Shown here one piece after another: positions 51,900 through 60,179 of a stretch of 64,000 nt of DNA. The stretch spans positions 62,001-126,000 of the forward strand of contig DLST01000006.1 in assembly GCA_002500745.1 (NCBI GenBank), written 5' to 3'. The position numbers were made by a program, and so were the translations under genes. The notes under the pieces are model-generated. The model saw nothing but the letters and a program-made list of their open reading frames with translations, made no database searches and had not been told where the DNA came from. The DNA comes from Sphingobacterium sp. UBA7855 (lineage in GTDB: Bacteria > Bacteroidota > Bacteroidia > Sphingobacteriales > Sphingobacteriaceae). Position 1 is the stretch's first letter. Every line of letters starts with the position of its first letter.

Positions 51900-54209
51900 A
51901 TGAAAACATATATCAAACATAACCCTTGGCAAATTATCGAAGACACCTTTCGTCCCGAACATAATGAATTTTCGGAAAGTATCTTCGCTATTGGTAATGG
52001 TCGGATGGGGCAGAGGGCTAATTTTGAAGAAGAATTCAGCGGGAAATCGTTACAGGGATCGTACCTAGCGGGTATTTATTATCCTGACAAAACACGCGTG
52101 GGCTGGTGGAAAAATGGGTATCCCGAATATTTTGCCAAGGTCATCAATTCCATCGATTGGATAGGCCTAAATATTCTAGTAAATGGGCAGGTTCTCGACC
52201 TAAACAAAGTTGCGGTCAAATCTTTTGAACGTCGCCTGGATATGCAAAATGGGGTTTTATACCGCAGTTTTATCGTGGAAATGCCTGATGGCGCACAGTT
52301 GAAGGTAGAAGCAAGCCGGATGTATCATCTGTTTGCTTCGGAAACAGCTTCATTACAGTACAATATACAGGCACTTTCCGGTCCGATTGCTTTGGAGGTC
52401 CGCTCGCATTTAAATGCTGAAGTTGTCAATCGAGACAGTAACTACGACGAGCAATTTTGGGAAAGCACAGCGCAGGGAAGAGATGGTGAAAATACCTTTG
52501 TGGCGGCGCGTACCAAGAAAACTGGCTTTGAGGTGTACGCCCTGCTTACAACTACCGTGACAGGATCTACAGCCGTTGTCGAAGTGCAAGATACGGTGAC
52601 AAGTCGAGGCTGTATAGCAGAAATTTATAAGACCGAGCTAACCGAATCTCAAATTTGTAGCGTTGAAAAGCGAGTTTCCATTGTTACATCACAGAACCAT
52701 GTGGCGGCAGAGCTAAAAGAGGCTGCTTCGGTCAATTTACAGCAGCTAAATGCACTGAGCTATGAGCAACTAAAGGAGAAACAGGCAACAACTTGGCAAG
52801 CGATCTGGGCAGAAAGTGATATTGAAATTAGTGGTGATGTCGCAGCACAGCAGGCAATACGCTACAATATTTTCCAGCTTAACCAGACTTATACCGGCGA
52901 AGATGAGCGCCTCAATATTGGTCCTAAAGGTTTTACAGGTGAAAAATATGGGGGTGTCACCTATTGGGATACTGAAGCTTATTGTATTCCTTTTTACCTC
53001 GCAACACAATCTCCAAATATTGCGCGTAACTTGTTGATTTATCGTCATCAGCAATTGGATAAAGCCATCGAAAATGCCGCTAAACTTGGCTTTACCAATG
53101 GAGCTGCACTTTATCCCATGGTGACGATTAATGGTGAGGAATGCCATAATGAATGGGAAATTACGTTTGAGGAAATTCATCGCAATGGAGCCATTGCATT
53201 TGCGATCTATAACTATGTCCGTTACACCGGTGATCAGGATTACATCTGGTCGCACGGCTTGGAAGTCTTGGTTGCAATAAGCCGATTCTGGGCACAGCGC
53301 GTTAATTGGAGCGCTGAGCGCCAGCAATATGTCATGTTGGGGGTGACGGGACCAAACGAGTATGAAAACAACGTAAACAACAACTGGTATACCAATCGGA
53401 TTGCTTCCTGGTGCCTAGAATATACACTGGACTGTTTAAACAAGCTGGCGCAGCTAAACTCCGACATTGCTGACGCATTAAAAACGAAGTTAGCCATAGG
53501 AGCGGAAGAACAGGGAAAATGGCAGCATATTATCGATAACATGTATTATCCTTTTGATGCGCAGCGCGGGGTGTTTCTCCAACAGGATGGTTTCCTCGAC
53601 AAAGAGTTAATTCCTGTGGCCGAACTTGATCCGGCTCAACGACCGATCAACCAGCGTTGGAGCTGGGATAGGATTCTACGTTCCTGTTACATCAAGCAGG
53701 CCGACGTGCTGCAGGGCTTTTACTTTCTCGAAGACCAGTTTGATCTTGAGGCCTTAAGGCGACATTATGAATTCTATGAACCGTTTACGGTGCATGAAAG
53801 CTCGCTTTCTCCTTGCGTCCATGCGATATTGGCTGCTAAGTTGAATAAACCAGAAAAAGCCTATGAATTCTATCTGCGGACCTCGCGTTTGGATCTGGAT
53901 GATTATAATAACGATACCGAAGACGGTTTACATATCACTTCCATGGCCGGTACCTGGATGACAATCGTAGAGGGCTTTGCAGGAATGCGGATTAAGGGAG
54001 GAAAACTGTATTTAAATCCGATGTTACCCAAAGAGTGGGAAGGGTATAAATTCCGTATCTTATTTCGCGGTGCGACCTTGTTGATCGCGGTACGGTCCGA
54101 TGGATTTACGATCGAAAATGACAGTGACACTGCGGCCCATATCCAGACGGAGACAGAAGCTTTCATTCTGGCTGCACAAAGCAAAAAGCAGGTGTTTCAG
54201 GTTCGGTAA
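51900..54209 (+). CDS. GH65 maltose phosphorylase
   Basis: Cytoplasmic GH65 enzyme of 769 aa from the ATG at 51900; an in-frame TTG at 51837 is a less likely start. It would split maltose with phosphate into glucose and beta-glucose 1-phosphate. Family segments: an N-terminal beta-sandwich (IGNGRMGQRANFEE), EKYGGVTYWDTEAY, NGEECHNEWEITFEEIHRN and, with the catalytic general acid, E487 in GVTGPNEYEN, then RWSWDRILRS. E487 falls at the same position as the general acid of the Lactobacillus brevis maltose phosphorylase. No signal peptide is present. Trehalose or kojibiose phosphorylases are in the same family, but the starch setting with beta-PGM favours maltose. Confidence 0.9.
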   Translation: MKTYIKHNPWQIIEDTFRPEHNEFSESIFAIGNGRMGQRANFEEEFSGKSLQGSYLAGIYYPDKTRVGWWKNGYPEYFAKVINSIDWIGLNILVNGQVLDLNKVAVKSFERRLDMQNGVLYRSFIVEMPDGAQLKVEASRMYHLFASETASLQYNIQALSGPIALEVRSHLNAEVVNRDSNYDEQFWESTAQGRDGENTFVAARTKKTGFEVYALLTTTVTGSTAVVEVQDTVTSRGCIAEIYKTELTESQICSVEKRVSIVTSQNHVAAELKEAASVNLQQLNALSYEQLKEKQATTWQAIWAESDIEISGDVAAQQAIRYNIFQLNQTYTGEDERLNIGPKGFTGEKYGGVTYWDTEAYCIPFYLATQSPNIARNLLIYRHQQLDKAIENAAKLGFTNGAALYPMVTINGEECHNEWEITFEEIHRNGAIAFAIYNYVRYTGDQDYIWSHGLEVLVAISRFWAQRVNWSAERQQYVMLGVTGPNEYENNVNNNWYTNRIASWCLEYTLDCLNKLAQLNSDIADALKTKLAIGAEEQGKWQHIIDNMYYPFDAQRGVFLQQDGFLDKELIPVAELDPAQRPINQRWSWDRILRSCYIKQADVLQGFYFLEDQFDLEALRRHYEFYEPFTVHESSLSPCVHAILAAKLNKPEKAYEFYLRTSRLDLDDYNNDTEDGLHITSMAGTWMTIVEGFAGMRIKGGKLYLNPMLPKEWEGYKFRILFRGATLLIAVRSDGFTIENDSDTAAHIQTETEAFILAAQSKKQVFQVR

Positions 54210-54211
54210 GC

Positions 54212-54260
54212 CCCTGTTTTCAGCAGCGTAAGAACTGATCTTATGCTGCTGAAAATAGGG
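54212..54260 (+). promoter_or_regulatory. Large imperfect hairpin between GH65 and porter genes
   Basis: Arms TTTTCAGCAGC (54217-54227) and GCTGCTGAAAA (54245-54255) pair perfectly, the stem continues inward with TAAG/CTTA after one mismatch and outward toward CCC/GGG. No T-run follows. It occupies half of the 100-nt gap before the MFS gene and could cause partial termination or set mRNA stability. Confidence 0.55.
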
Positions 54261-54309
54261 ATTAAGTGATAATTAAATTGTATTTTGTCTTAAATTTTGA
54301 TAGCCTATT

Positions 54310-55635
54310 ATGGGAAATAAACCTGAATTAAGCATTAGCCAGGTCATCAATATGAGTTTTGGGTTTTTAGGCATACAAATGGGGTTTGCCTTACAAAACG
54401 GCAATGCTTCCCGTATTCTACAGACATTTGGTGCTGATGTTGAACACCTGTCGCTGTTTTGGCTTGCGGCTCCGATTACGGGGATGATTGTGCAGCCAAT
54501 TATCGGGCATTATAGCGATCGAACCTGGAATAAATTGGGGCGTCGTCGGCCTTATATTTTGGTGGGTGCACTGCTGACCACCATAACCCTGTTTTTGATG
54601 CCGAATGCAGCAGTATTTACCACATTGCTAGCACCACTTTGGATAGGAGCAGGACTATTAATGTTTATGGATGCTTCCATCAATGTGACAATGGAGCCCT
54701 TTAGAGCCTTAATTGGCGATAATCTACCGAGCAACCAACGTAGTCTTGGATTCTCCGTACAAACCTTTCTGATCGGTATTGGAGCCGTATTGGGATCCTT
54801 ACTTCCCTTTATACTGACAAAATATTTTCATGTACAGGGAACTTCCGAAGCTGGTCAGGTGCCAAACAATGTGATATATTCTTTTTACTTTGGTGGTTTT
54901 GTACTGCTTCTAACGGTGTTGTGGTCGGTGTTTAAAACGAAGGAATATACGCCACAGGAATTACAATCATTTTCCGATACCCTGGTGGTTGAACAGGAGA
55001 CAGCGCCAAAATTTGGTTTGCGCGCTATTGCCAGCGATATTGGTAAGATGCCATTGATCATGCGCCAACTCGGTTGGGTTCAATTCTTTTCCTGGTTTGC
55101 CCTTTTTATGATGTGGGTATATACAACTCCTGCGATTGCAGATTCGGTTTTTTACCTGCGGGAAGGGAATCGGCAGGATCTTTATATGGAGGCGGCCAAT
55201 TGGGTGGGCGTGCTTTTTGGTATTTACAATGGGGTATCGGCTCTATATGCTTTGTTTATTCCGCGGATAGCCAAACAGCTCGGACGTGGAAAAACGCATG
55301 CGCTCGGCTTGTCTATTGGCGGACTTTCGTTGATTTCATTGTTTTTGATTAAAGATGCTAATCTGCTGATTCTTCCCATGATCGGTATTGGTATCGCTTG
55401 GGGAAGTATTTTAGCAATGCCGTATGCCATTTTAAGCGATCATTTGCCCGCTGGTAAAATGGGAGTTTATATGGGACTTTTCAATTTCTTCATTACGTTG
55501 CCTCAGATTGTGTGTGGTTTTTTTGGCGGAATGATTATCAAATATTTTTTTCATAGCCAATCCATTTACGGCTTGTTGTTGGCAGGCATATTTATGTTGC
55601 TGGCGGCATTCTTTGTTCCAAAGACTAAACGGTAA
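54310..55635 (+). CDS. MFS disaccharide porter, probable maltose transporter
   Basis: Inner-membrane MFS protein of 441 aa with about 12 transmembrane helices, in the group that contains SLC45/sucrose-type porters. Seen: a FGFLGIQMGFALQNGNASRI helix 1 with charged/polar substrate residues, GHYSDRTWNKLGRRRPYI between helices 2 and 3 (the MFS signature with the RRRP form typical of this group), a FRALIGDNLP loop and a second RIAKQLGRGK loop. It ends the starch operon behind the cytoplasmic GH65 enzyme, so it should import maltose from the periplasm. It is not homologous in motifs to the fructose porter at 11531. Confidence 0.88.
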   Translation: MGNKPELSISQVINMSFGFLGIQMGFALQNGNASRILQTFGADVEHLSLFWLAAPITGMIVQPIIGHYSDRTWNKLGRRRPYILVGALLTTITLFLMPNAAVFTTLLAPLWIGAGLLMFMDASINVTMEPFRALIGDNLPSNQRSLGFSVQTFLIGIGAVLGSLLPFILTKYFHVQGTSEAGQVPNNVIYSFYFGGFVLLLTVLWSVFKTKEYTPQELQSFSDTLVVEQETAPKFGLRAIASDIGKMPLIMRQLGWVQFFSWFALFMMWVYTTPAIADSVFYLREGNRQDLYMEAANWVGVLFGIYNGVSALYALFIPRIAKQLGRGKTHALGLSIGGLSLISLFLIKDANLLILPMIGIGIAWGSILAMPYAILSDHLPAGKMGVYMGLFNFFITLPQIVCGFFGGMIIKYFFHSQSIYGLLLAGIFMLLAAFFVPKTKR

Positions 55636-55642
55636 GGGCTTT

Positions 55643-55681
55643 ATCGTAGACGTAGTAAATAGAGCTTACGTCTACGATTTT
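55643..55681 (+). terminator. Rho-independent terminator at end of starch operon
   Basis: Perfect 12-bp stem ATCGTAGACGTA/TACGTCTACGAT with a 12-nt loop, followed by four T residues. It begins 8 bp after the porter stop and lies between the converging starch operon and hybrid regulator genes. Confidence 0.85.
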
Positions 55682-55858
55682 CTGCACATTTGGCCCAGCT
55701 CTTACAGTTGGATTTTCATCATCCCCTTAAGTATACTAATTTGCTTTAGTTAGCACGACTCGCTTTTACACAGCGGGATAATTTCGTTCGATTTACTAAA
55801 ACTTGTGCGTATCAATTGCTGAAAAATGCACCATCATTTGCTGAACAAGTGTGCATTA

Positions 55859-58800
55859 CTAACTGTTTTCAATAATATAGCTGCTCGGCGACATGCCATA
55901 ATGCTTATTGAAGTCCCTGGAAAAATTGGATTGCACGGTGTAACCTACCATCGTTGATACTTGGGTAATGTTGTATTCTTTCTGGGTAAGCAGTTCTGCC
56001 GCTTTTTTTAATCGTGAAATATTGATCAATTCATTGGGCGTTAGGTCGGATAGCCCTTTAATTTTACGGTAAAGGGTTGGGCGGCTCATATGCATGAGTT
56101 TGGCAAGTCCATCCACATTGAGGTCTATCACTGAAATATTTTCATAAATTACAGTATTGAGCTGGCTGATAAAGTCTTTGTCGGGTGCCGATACATTGAT
56201 ATCCATCAAGGTAGATCCGGAATAATTGGTCAAATAATTCTGGATAATCTTGCGGTTCTTGAGGATATTACGTATTTGTACCATGAGGAATTCGAGCGAG
56301 AAGGGTTTTTCTATGTAGGCATCAGCGCCATTTTTTAACCCTTGAATCTTTGCATCAAGCGCATTTTTTGCAGTCAAAAAAATCACGGGAATGTGACTGT
56401 ACAGGATGTCGGTTTTAATGCGTCTGCATAGTGCAAGTCCATCCATGATCGGCATCATAATATCAGTCAGGACGAGTTGCACGTTCTCTTGGTCTAAAAT
56501 TTCGAGCGCTTCAGCGCCATTACCAGCGCGTAAAATTGTGTAACTTGATTTTAATTCTTTATTGAGGTAGGCCAATATTTCTTTATTATCCTCGACGAGC
56601 AGAATCACCGGCTTTTCTTCCTCCTGTTCATCTGATTTATCATTCAATACATGATCGTCGTTATCTTCCTGAAAAGATTTGATGTCGAGCGATTGTTCTT
56701 GAAAAATTGGGATCGATAGCAGGAATATATTGCGGTTTTCCTCCAGATGTACAAGGGATAAGTTTCCTTGGTGCAATTCGACCAAGGAGCGAGATAAAGG
56801 AAGGCCAATTCCTGTTCCGGTATCTTTGTCGGATTCGTTTAGTCGATAAAAAGGCTCAAAAATTTTTTCTTTTTTCTCAAAGGGTATAAGCAGACCATCA
56901 TTTTGAAATTCAATATTGAACATAATGTCATCGCTATTGAATGGAAGCAGTTTGACGTAGACTTCGTGCTCTGCATATTTTATTGCATTGTGGATGAGGT
57001 TTGTAAAAACTTTTCGAAGGGCCTCTTCATCTACGTAGGCTGTAAGACTGATACGTGGAAGACTTAGGTCGTAACGCAAATGTTTGTCTTTGGCGAGGTA
57101 ATTGAAATCGTGAAATACCTCGGCCAAAAGGGTATTGATATCGGTTTTTGTAAAGATAAGGCTCATATTGTTTGTTTCTGCTTTTCTAAAATCCAGTAAC
57201 TGATTGGTGAGGCGAATTAATCGCGTTGTATTTTTTTCGATCAGAGCAAGGTCCTGAGCCGTTTCCTGATCGGTGAATTTTTGATTATTTATTATTTTCT
57301 CCAGGGGCATTTTGATTAAGGTGAGCGGGGTACGAATCTCATGAGCGAGGTTGGTAAAAAACTCCAACTTGAGCGTGTATATTTCCTGCTCTTTTTTCCG
57401 TTCGAAACTATCCATCTTTTGCGCATTATTAGCCTTTAAAAGCAGTAGATAATAGCGTAAACCGAGCAGGGTAATTGTTCCGAAAGTTAGAAAATAGAGC
57501 ACATATGCCCCGCGAGACAACCACCAGGGTGGCGAAACAACGATGCGTAGTTTTTTTTCCGCGGGATTCCAAACCCTATTATTGTTTGCACCTTTGAACT
57601 TAAACGTATAAGTGCCCGGAGGAAGTTTATTGTAATAGATTTTTTGATTGCCTGTAATATCGGTCCAGTCTTTATCGTAACCTTCCATAGTATACCGATA
57701 GGCATTACTTTTTGGTGAAACAAAACTTAACGCTGCAATATTAAAGCTAATATTGGATCTATCGTAGGTCAGCTGGATTTCTTTTGCTGTGGATATGGAT
57801 TCTTTTAGTATCCCATTTTCACGTACAGCTATGTTTGCGTTGTTGATTTGGATGCCACTAATGAATATCGGGGGGACAAAGTTATTCTTAATGGATTTTG
57901 TAGGGTTGAAACTTACCATTCCTTTAATAGTTCCGAAATATAAAGTCCCGTCATTATCCTTAAAAGCTGAATTATAATTAAATTGATCCGCTGGAAGTCC
58001 ATCTCTGGACGTATAAATGATCCTACGGGGGAGCCCTTCATCCAATCTGACCAGACCACCGCCAGTAGAAATCCAAATGCTTTTGTTGTCATCTTCCAGC
58101 ACCTTGAATACTTGATTGGAAGGTAATCCCGATTCGGTCAGATAATTTTTAAATTGACCATCACGACGGTATTTTGAAAGGCCGCTTTCGGTACAAAACC
58201 ATAAGTTTTTTTTGCTGTCTTCAAATAGGCCATTGACATAATTATTGACGAGTGTATTTTTTTTGCCTTGTTCAGACCGTAACTGCTGAATTTTTCCCGA
58301 ACTGCGGTTATAGCTATAGACACCACTTCCATAGGTGTTGATCCAGAGTATACCCCCTTCGTCTTCATAAACACCTTGTATCCAAGCAGTAATGGGAAGA
58401 AGGTCAAAACGGTCACGCGCTTTATTGTAGACATATAAAGCGCGATCGGTCCCTACAAATAGGTGGTTGTCTCGGGACTTATAGAGGCAAACGGCAAAGC
58501 TGCTTTGTAATGGTCCCTCACCAATACGGTCGTAATGCTTTTTTAATTTTCCTGTTCTTACGTCCAGAATGTCAATACCATGAGTGGTAGAACCTACCCA
58601 AAGATCGTTGTCGACGGTGGCCAACCCATGAACGTTATTATGTGTAATACTTCCCTGTTTGCCATTGGCAGCGAAGTGCTGAATCTGGTTTGTTTGCCCA
58701 TCTATTTTATTTAGACCGCCATCTTCTGTTCCTATCCAGAAATTTCCATGACGATCTTTGGTGATATCGTGCACGATATTGCCTGATAGGTCGGATGTTC

Positions 58801-59812
58801 CAAATCCGGACAAATACTTTTTGAAATTATTGAATTGGTTGCTGTACTGGTTAAAACCACCAAAATATGTCCCAAACCAAATATTGCCTTCCCGATCGCG
58901 ATAGAAATTTAAGACTGCATTGTCCGATATCGCAAATGGGTTGAGCAGATCTTTTTTAATGTGGTGGATCTGTCCTGTGTAAATATCATAGGTATATATT
59001 CCAGTTTCTGTTCCGATCCAATATACGGATGCTGTCTGTTGAATAATGCAGTTTGCCTGGATAACTTTGTCAGGGTAATGGTTTGAAAATAAGTTTTTCA
59101 ATGTCCCATTTTTGAAATCAAACAGATAGGCCGAATTGATTGTCCCAATCATCAGCAGCGAATCGTTGATTGCATAGACGGTTTTGGTATTTGCTAGCGC
59201 TCGTCGATCAATCTTTTTGAGATTGACATGGACAAATTTATTGGTGCTAAGCTGATATCTTTGTATCATACTGTTATCGTCTGCGATCCACAATCCACCC
59301 CTCGTACTGCTGGTGATTGCTACCAGCGAAGTTTTGTTATGGTCAAATGTCGAAATTTCTTTTGTCGCGGAATTATAACGATAAAGTTTGCCATTGGAAA
59401 GTAACCAGATAAATCCCGCATATTCGTGTAGGGCATTTACTTCGCCGATTGGAATACGCTTAAAAGGTTTGAAATTCTCTTTTATGGGATCGTAGCAGTA
59501 AGTGCCGCGAGTCGTTCCCACCCACAGGACACCTTTACTGTCGGTGAGCATGCTCAAGATAGAGGAGCTTCCAAGACTTGTCGAATCTGAAGCATTGTGT
59601 CTAAATATCTTAAATTGATTACCATCGAAACGATTGAGGCCATTTCTAGTGCCGAGCCAGAGAAAGCCATGAATATCCTGTGTAATACATTTGACGGAAC
59701 TATTTGAGAGGCCTTCGTTGGTTTGATAATTTTTAAAATAGATGGATTGTGCCCGCCCATAGATACATGTTAGGAAGGTGTATAAAATTAATATGGTGGT
59801 TATTCTTTTCAA
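55859..59812 (-). CDS. Hybrid two-component system regulator (HTCS) with beta-propeller sensor
   Basis: One-chain regulator of 1317 aa. Signal peptide (1-22), two seven-bladed propellers built of Reg_prop repeats (about 25-660, e.g. LWLGTRNGLNRF, IWFGTYFGGFNQY, LWFCTESGLSKY), a Y_Y_Y domain (about 690-760), transmembrane helix (about 768-793), HisKA with H824 (NLAHEIRTPL), HATPase, receiver domain with D1117 (LTDIMMP) and K1169, and an AraC-type helix-turn-helix (about 1220-1315). The N2-type box of the ATPase reads FQNDGLLIP instead of the usual DNGxGI, a variant common in Bacteroidota sensors. It is divergent from the SusC gene at 60180, so it most likely controls that PUL; the inducing oligosaccharide is unknown. 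Confidence 0.93.
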   Translation of the reverse strand: MKRITTILILYTFLTCIYGRAQSIYFKNYQTNEGLSNSSVKCITQDIHGFLWLGTRNGLNRFDGNQFKIFRHNASDSTSLGSSSILSMLTDSKGVLWVGTTRGTYCYDPIKENFKPFKRIPIGEVNALHEYAGFIWLLSNGKLYRYNSATKEISTFDHNKTSLVAITSSTRGGLWIADDNSMIQRYQLSTNKFVHVNLKKIDRRALANTKTVYAINDSLLMIGTINSAYLFDFKNGTLKNLFSNHYPDKVIQANCIIQQTASVYWIGTETGIYTYDIYTGQIHHIKKDLLNPFAISDNAVLNFYRDREGNIWFGTYFGGFNQYSNQFNNFKKYLSGFGTSDLSGNIVHDITKDRHGNFWIGTEDGGLNKIDGQTNQIQHFAANGKQGSITHNNVHGLATVDNDLWVGSTTHGIDILDVRTGKLKKHYDRIGEGPLQSSFAVCLYKSRDNHLFVGTDRALYVYNKARDRFDLLPITAWIQGVYEDEGGILWINTYGSGVYSYNRSSGKIQQLRSEQGKKNTLVNNYVNGLFEDSKKNLWFCTESGLSKYRRDGQFKNYLTESGLPSNQVFKVLEDDNKSIWISTGGGLVRLDEGLPRRIIYTSRDGLPADQFNYNSAFKDNDGTLYFGTIKGMVSFNPTKSIKNNFVPPIFISGIQINNANIAVRENGILKESISTAKEIQLTYDRSNISFNIAALSFVSPKSNAYRYTMEGYDKDWTDITGNQKIYYNKLPPGTYTFKFKGANNNRVWNPAEKKLRIVVSPPWWLSRGAYVLYFLTFGTITLLGLRYYLLLLKANNAQKMDSFERKKEQEIYTLKLEFFTNLAHEIRTPLTLIKMPLEKIINNQKFTDQETAQDLALIEKNTTRLIRLTNQLLDFRKAETNNMSLIFTKTDINTLLAEVFHDFNYLAKDKHLRYDLSLPRISLTAYVDEEALRKVFTNLIHNAIKYAEHEVYVKLLPFNSDDIMFNIEFQNDGLLIPFEKKEKIFEPFYRLNESDKDTGTGIGLPLSRSLVELHQGNLSLVHLEENRNIFLLSIPIFQEQSLDIKSFQEDNDDHVLNDKSDEQEEEKPVILLVEDNKEILAYLNKELKSSYTILRAGNGAEALEILDQENVQLVLTDIMMPIMDGLALCRRIKTDILYSHIPVIFLTAKNALDAKIQGLKNGADAYIEKPFSLEFLMVQIRNILKNRKIIQNYLTNYSGSTLMDINVSAPDKDFISQLNTVIYENISVIDLNVDGLAKLMHMSRPTLYRKIKGLSDLTPNELINISRLKKAAELLTQKEYNITQVSTMVGYTVQSNFSRDFNKHYGMSPSSYIIENS

Positions 59813-60179
59813 AATTGATTACGTTCAACTAAAAATAGTCAATTAAAAACACAATAAAGCATTTTACTGATACGCTTTGATATAAATTTGAGACGCTGTG
59901 ATTGGACGAGCTACTGAGATTTGTGCATTTTTATATCAAGATAATAACCAGATATAAACGTATGTTGTGCCGAAGAATTATGACAGGTAGAGCCTGTGCC
60001 CCTACGCGAACCACTATTTCTACGATTTTGCCTTATAGACTCGCCGATGCAACAGTTAGCCAATTAAATGTTCATTTCCGATGAGCTTTAAAATCTATCA
60101 ATAACATTAAATCACTTAATATGAGCTGTGTATCATATATGCACAATATGAATCAATTAAACCACTAATTAAAAAGCGT
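59813..60179. other. Divergent promoter region between HTCS and susC
   Basis: About 370 bp with no convincing gene; open frames at 59902-60084 and 60116-60460 (minus) look non-coding. A perfect -7 element TAAATTTG is at 59883-59890 on the plus strand, without a good -33 element, and would give a leader of about 285 nt. AATCAATTA occurs at 60150-60158, a shortened form of the leader motif found before other genes here. No clear direct repeats for the AraC-type output domain were seen by eye. Confidence 0.4.

Noticed and set aside
52770-53327. Minus-strand open frame of 185 codons inside the GH65 gene
   Set aside because: Antisense to conserved GH65 sequence and without any known domain.
59902-60084. 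60-codon open frame in the HTCS-susC gap
   Set aside because: No start context, no domain and unusual composition for this genome; treated as non-coding.
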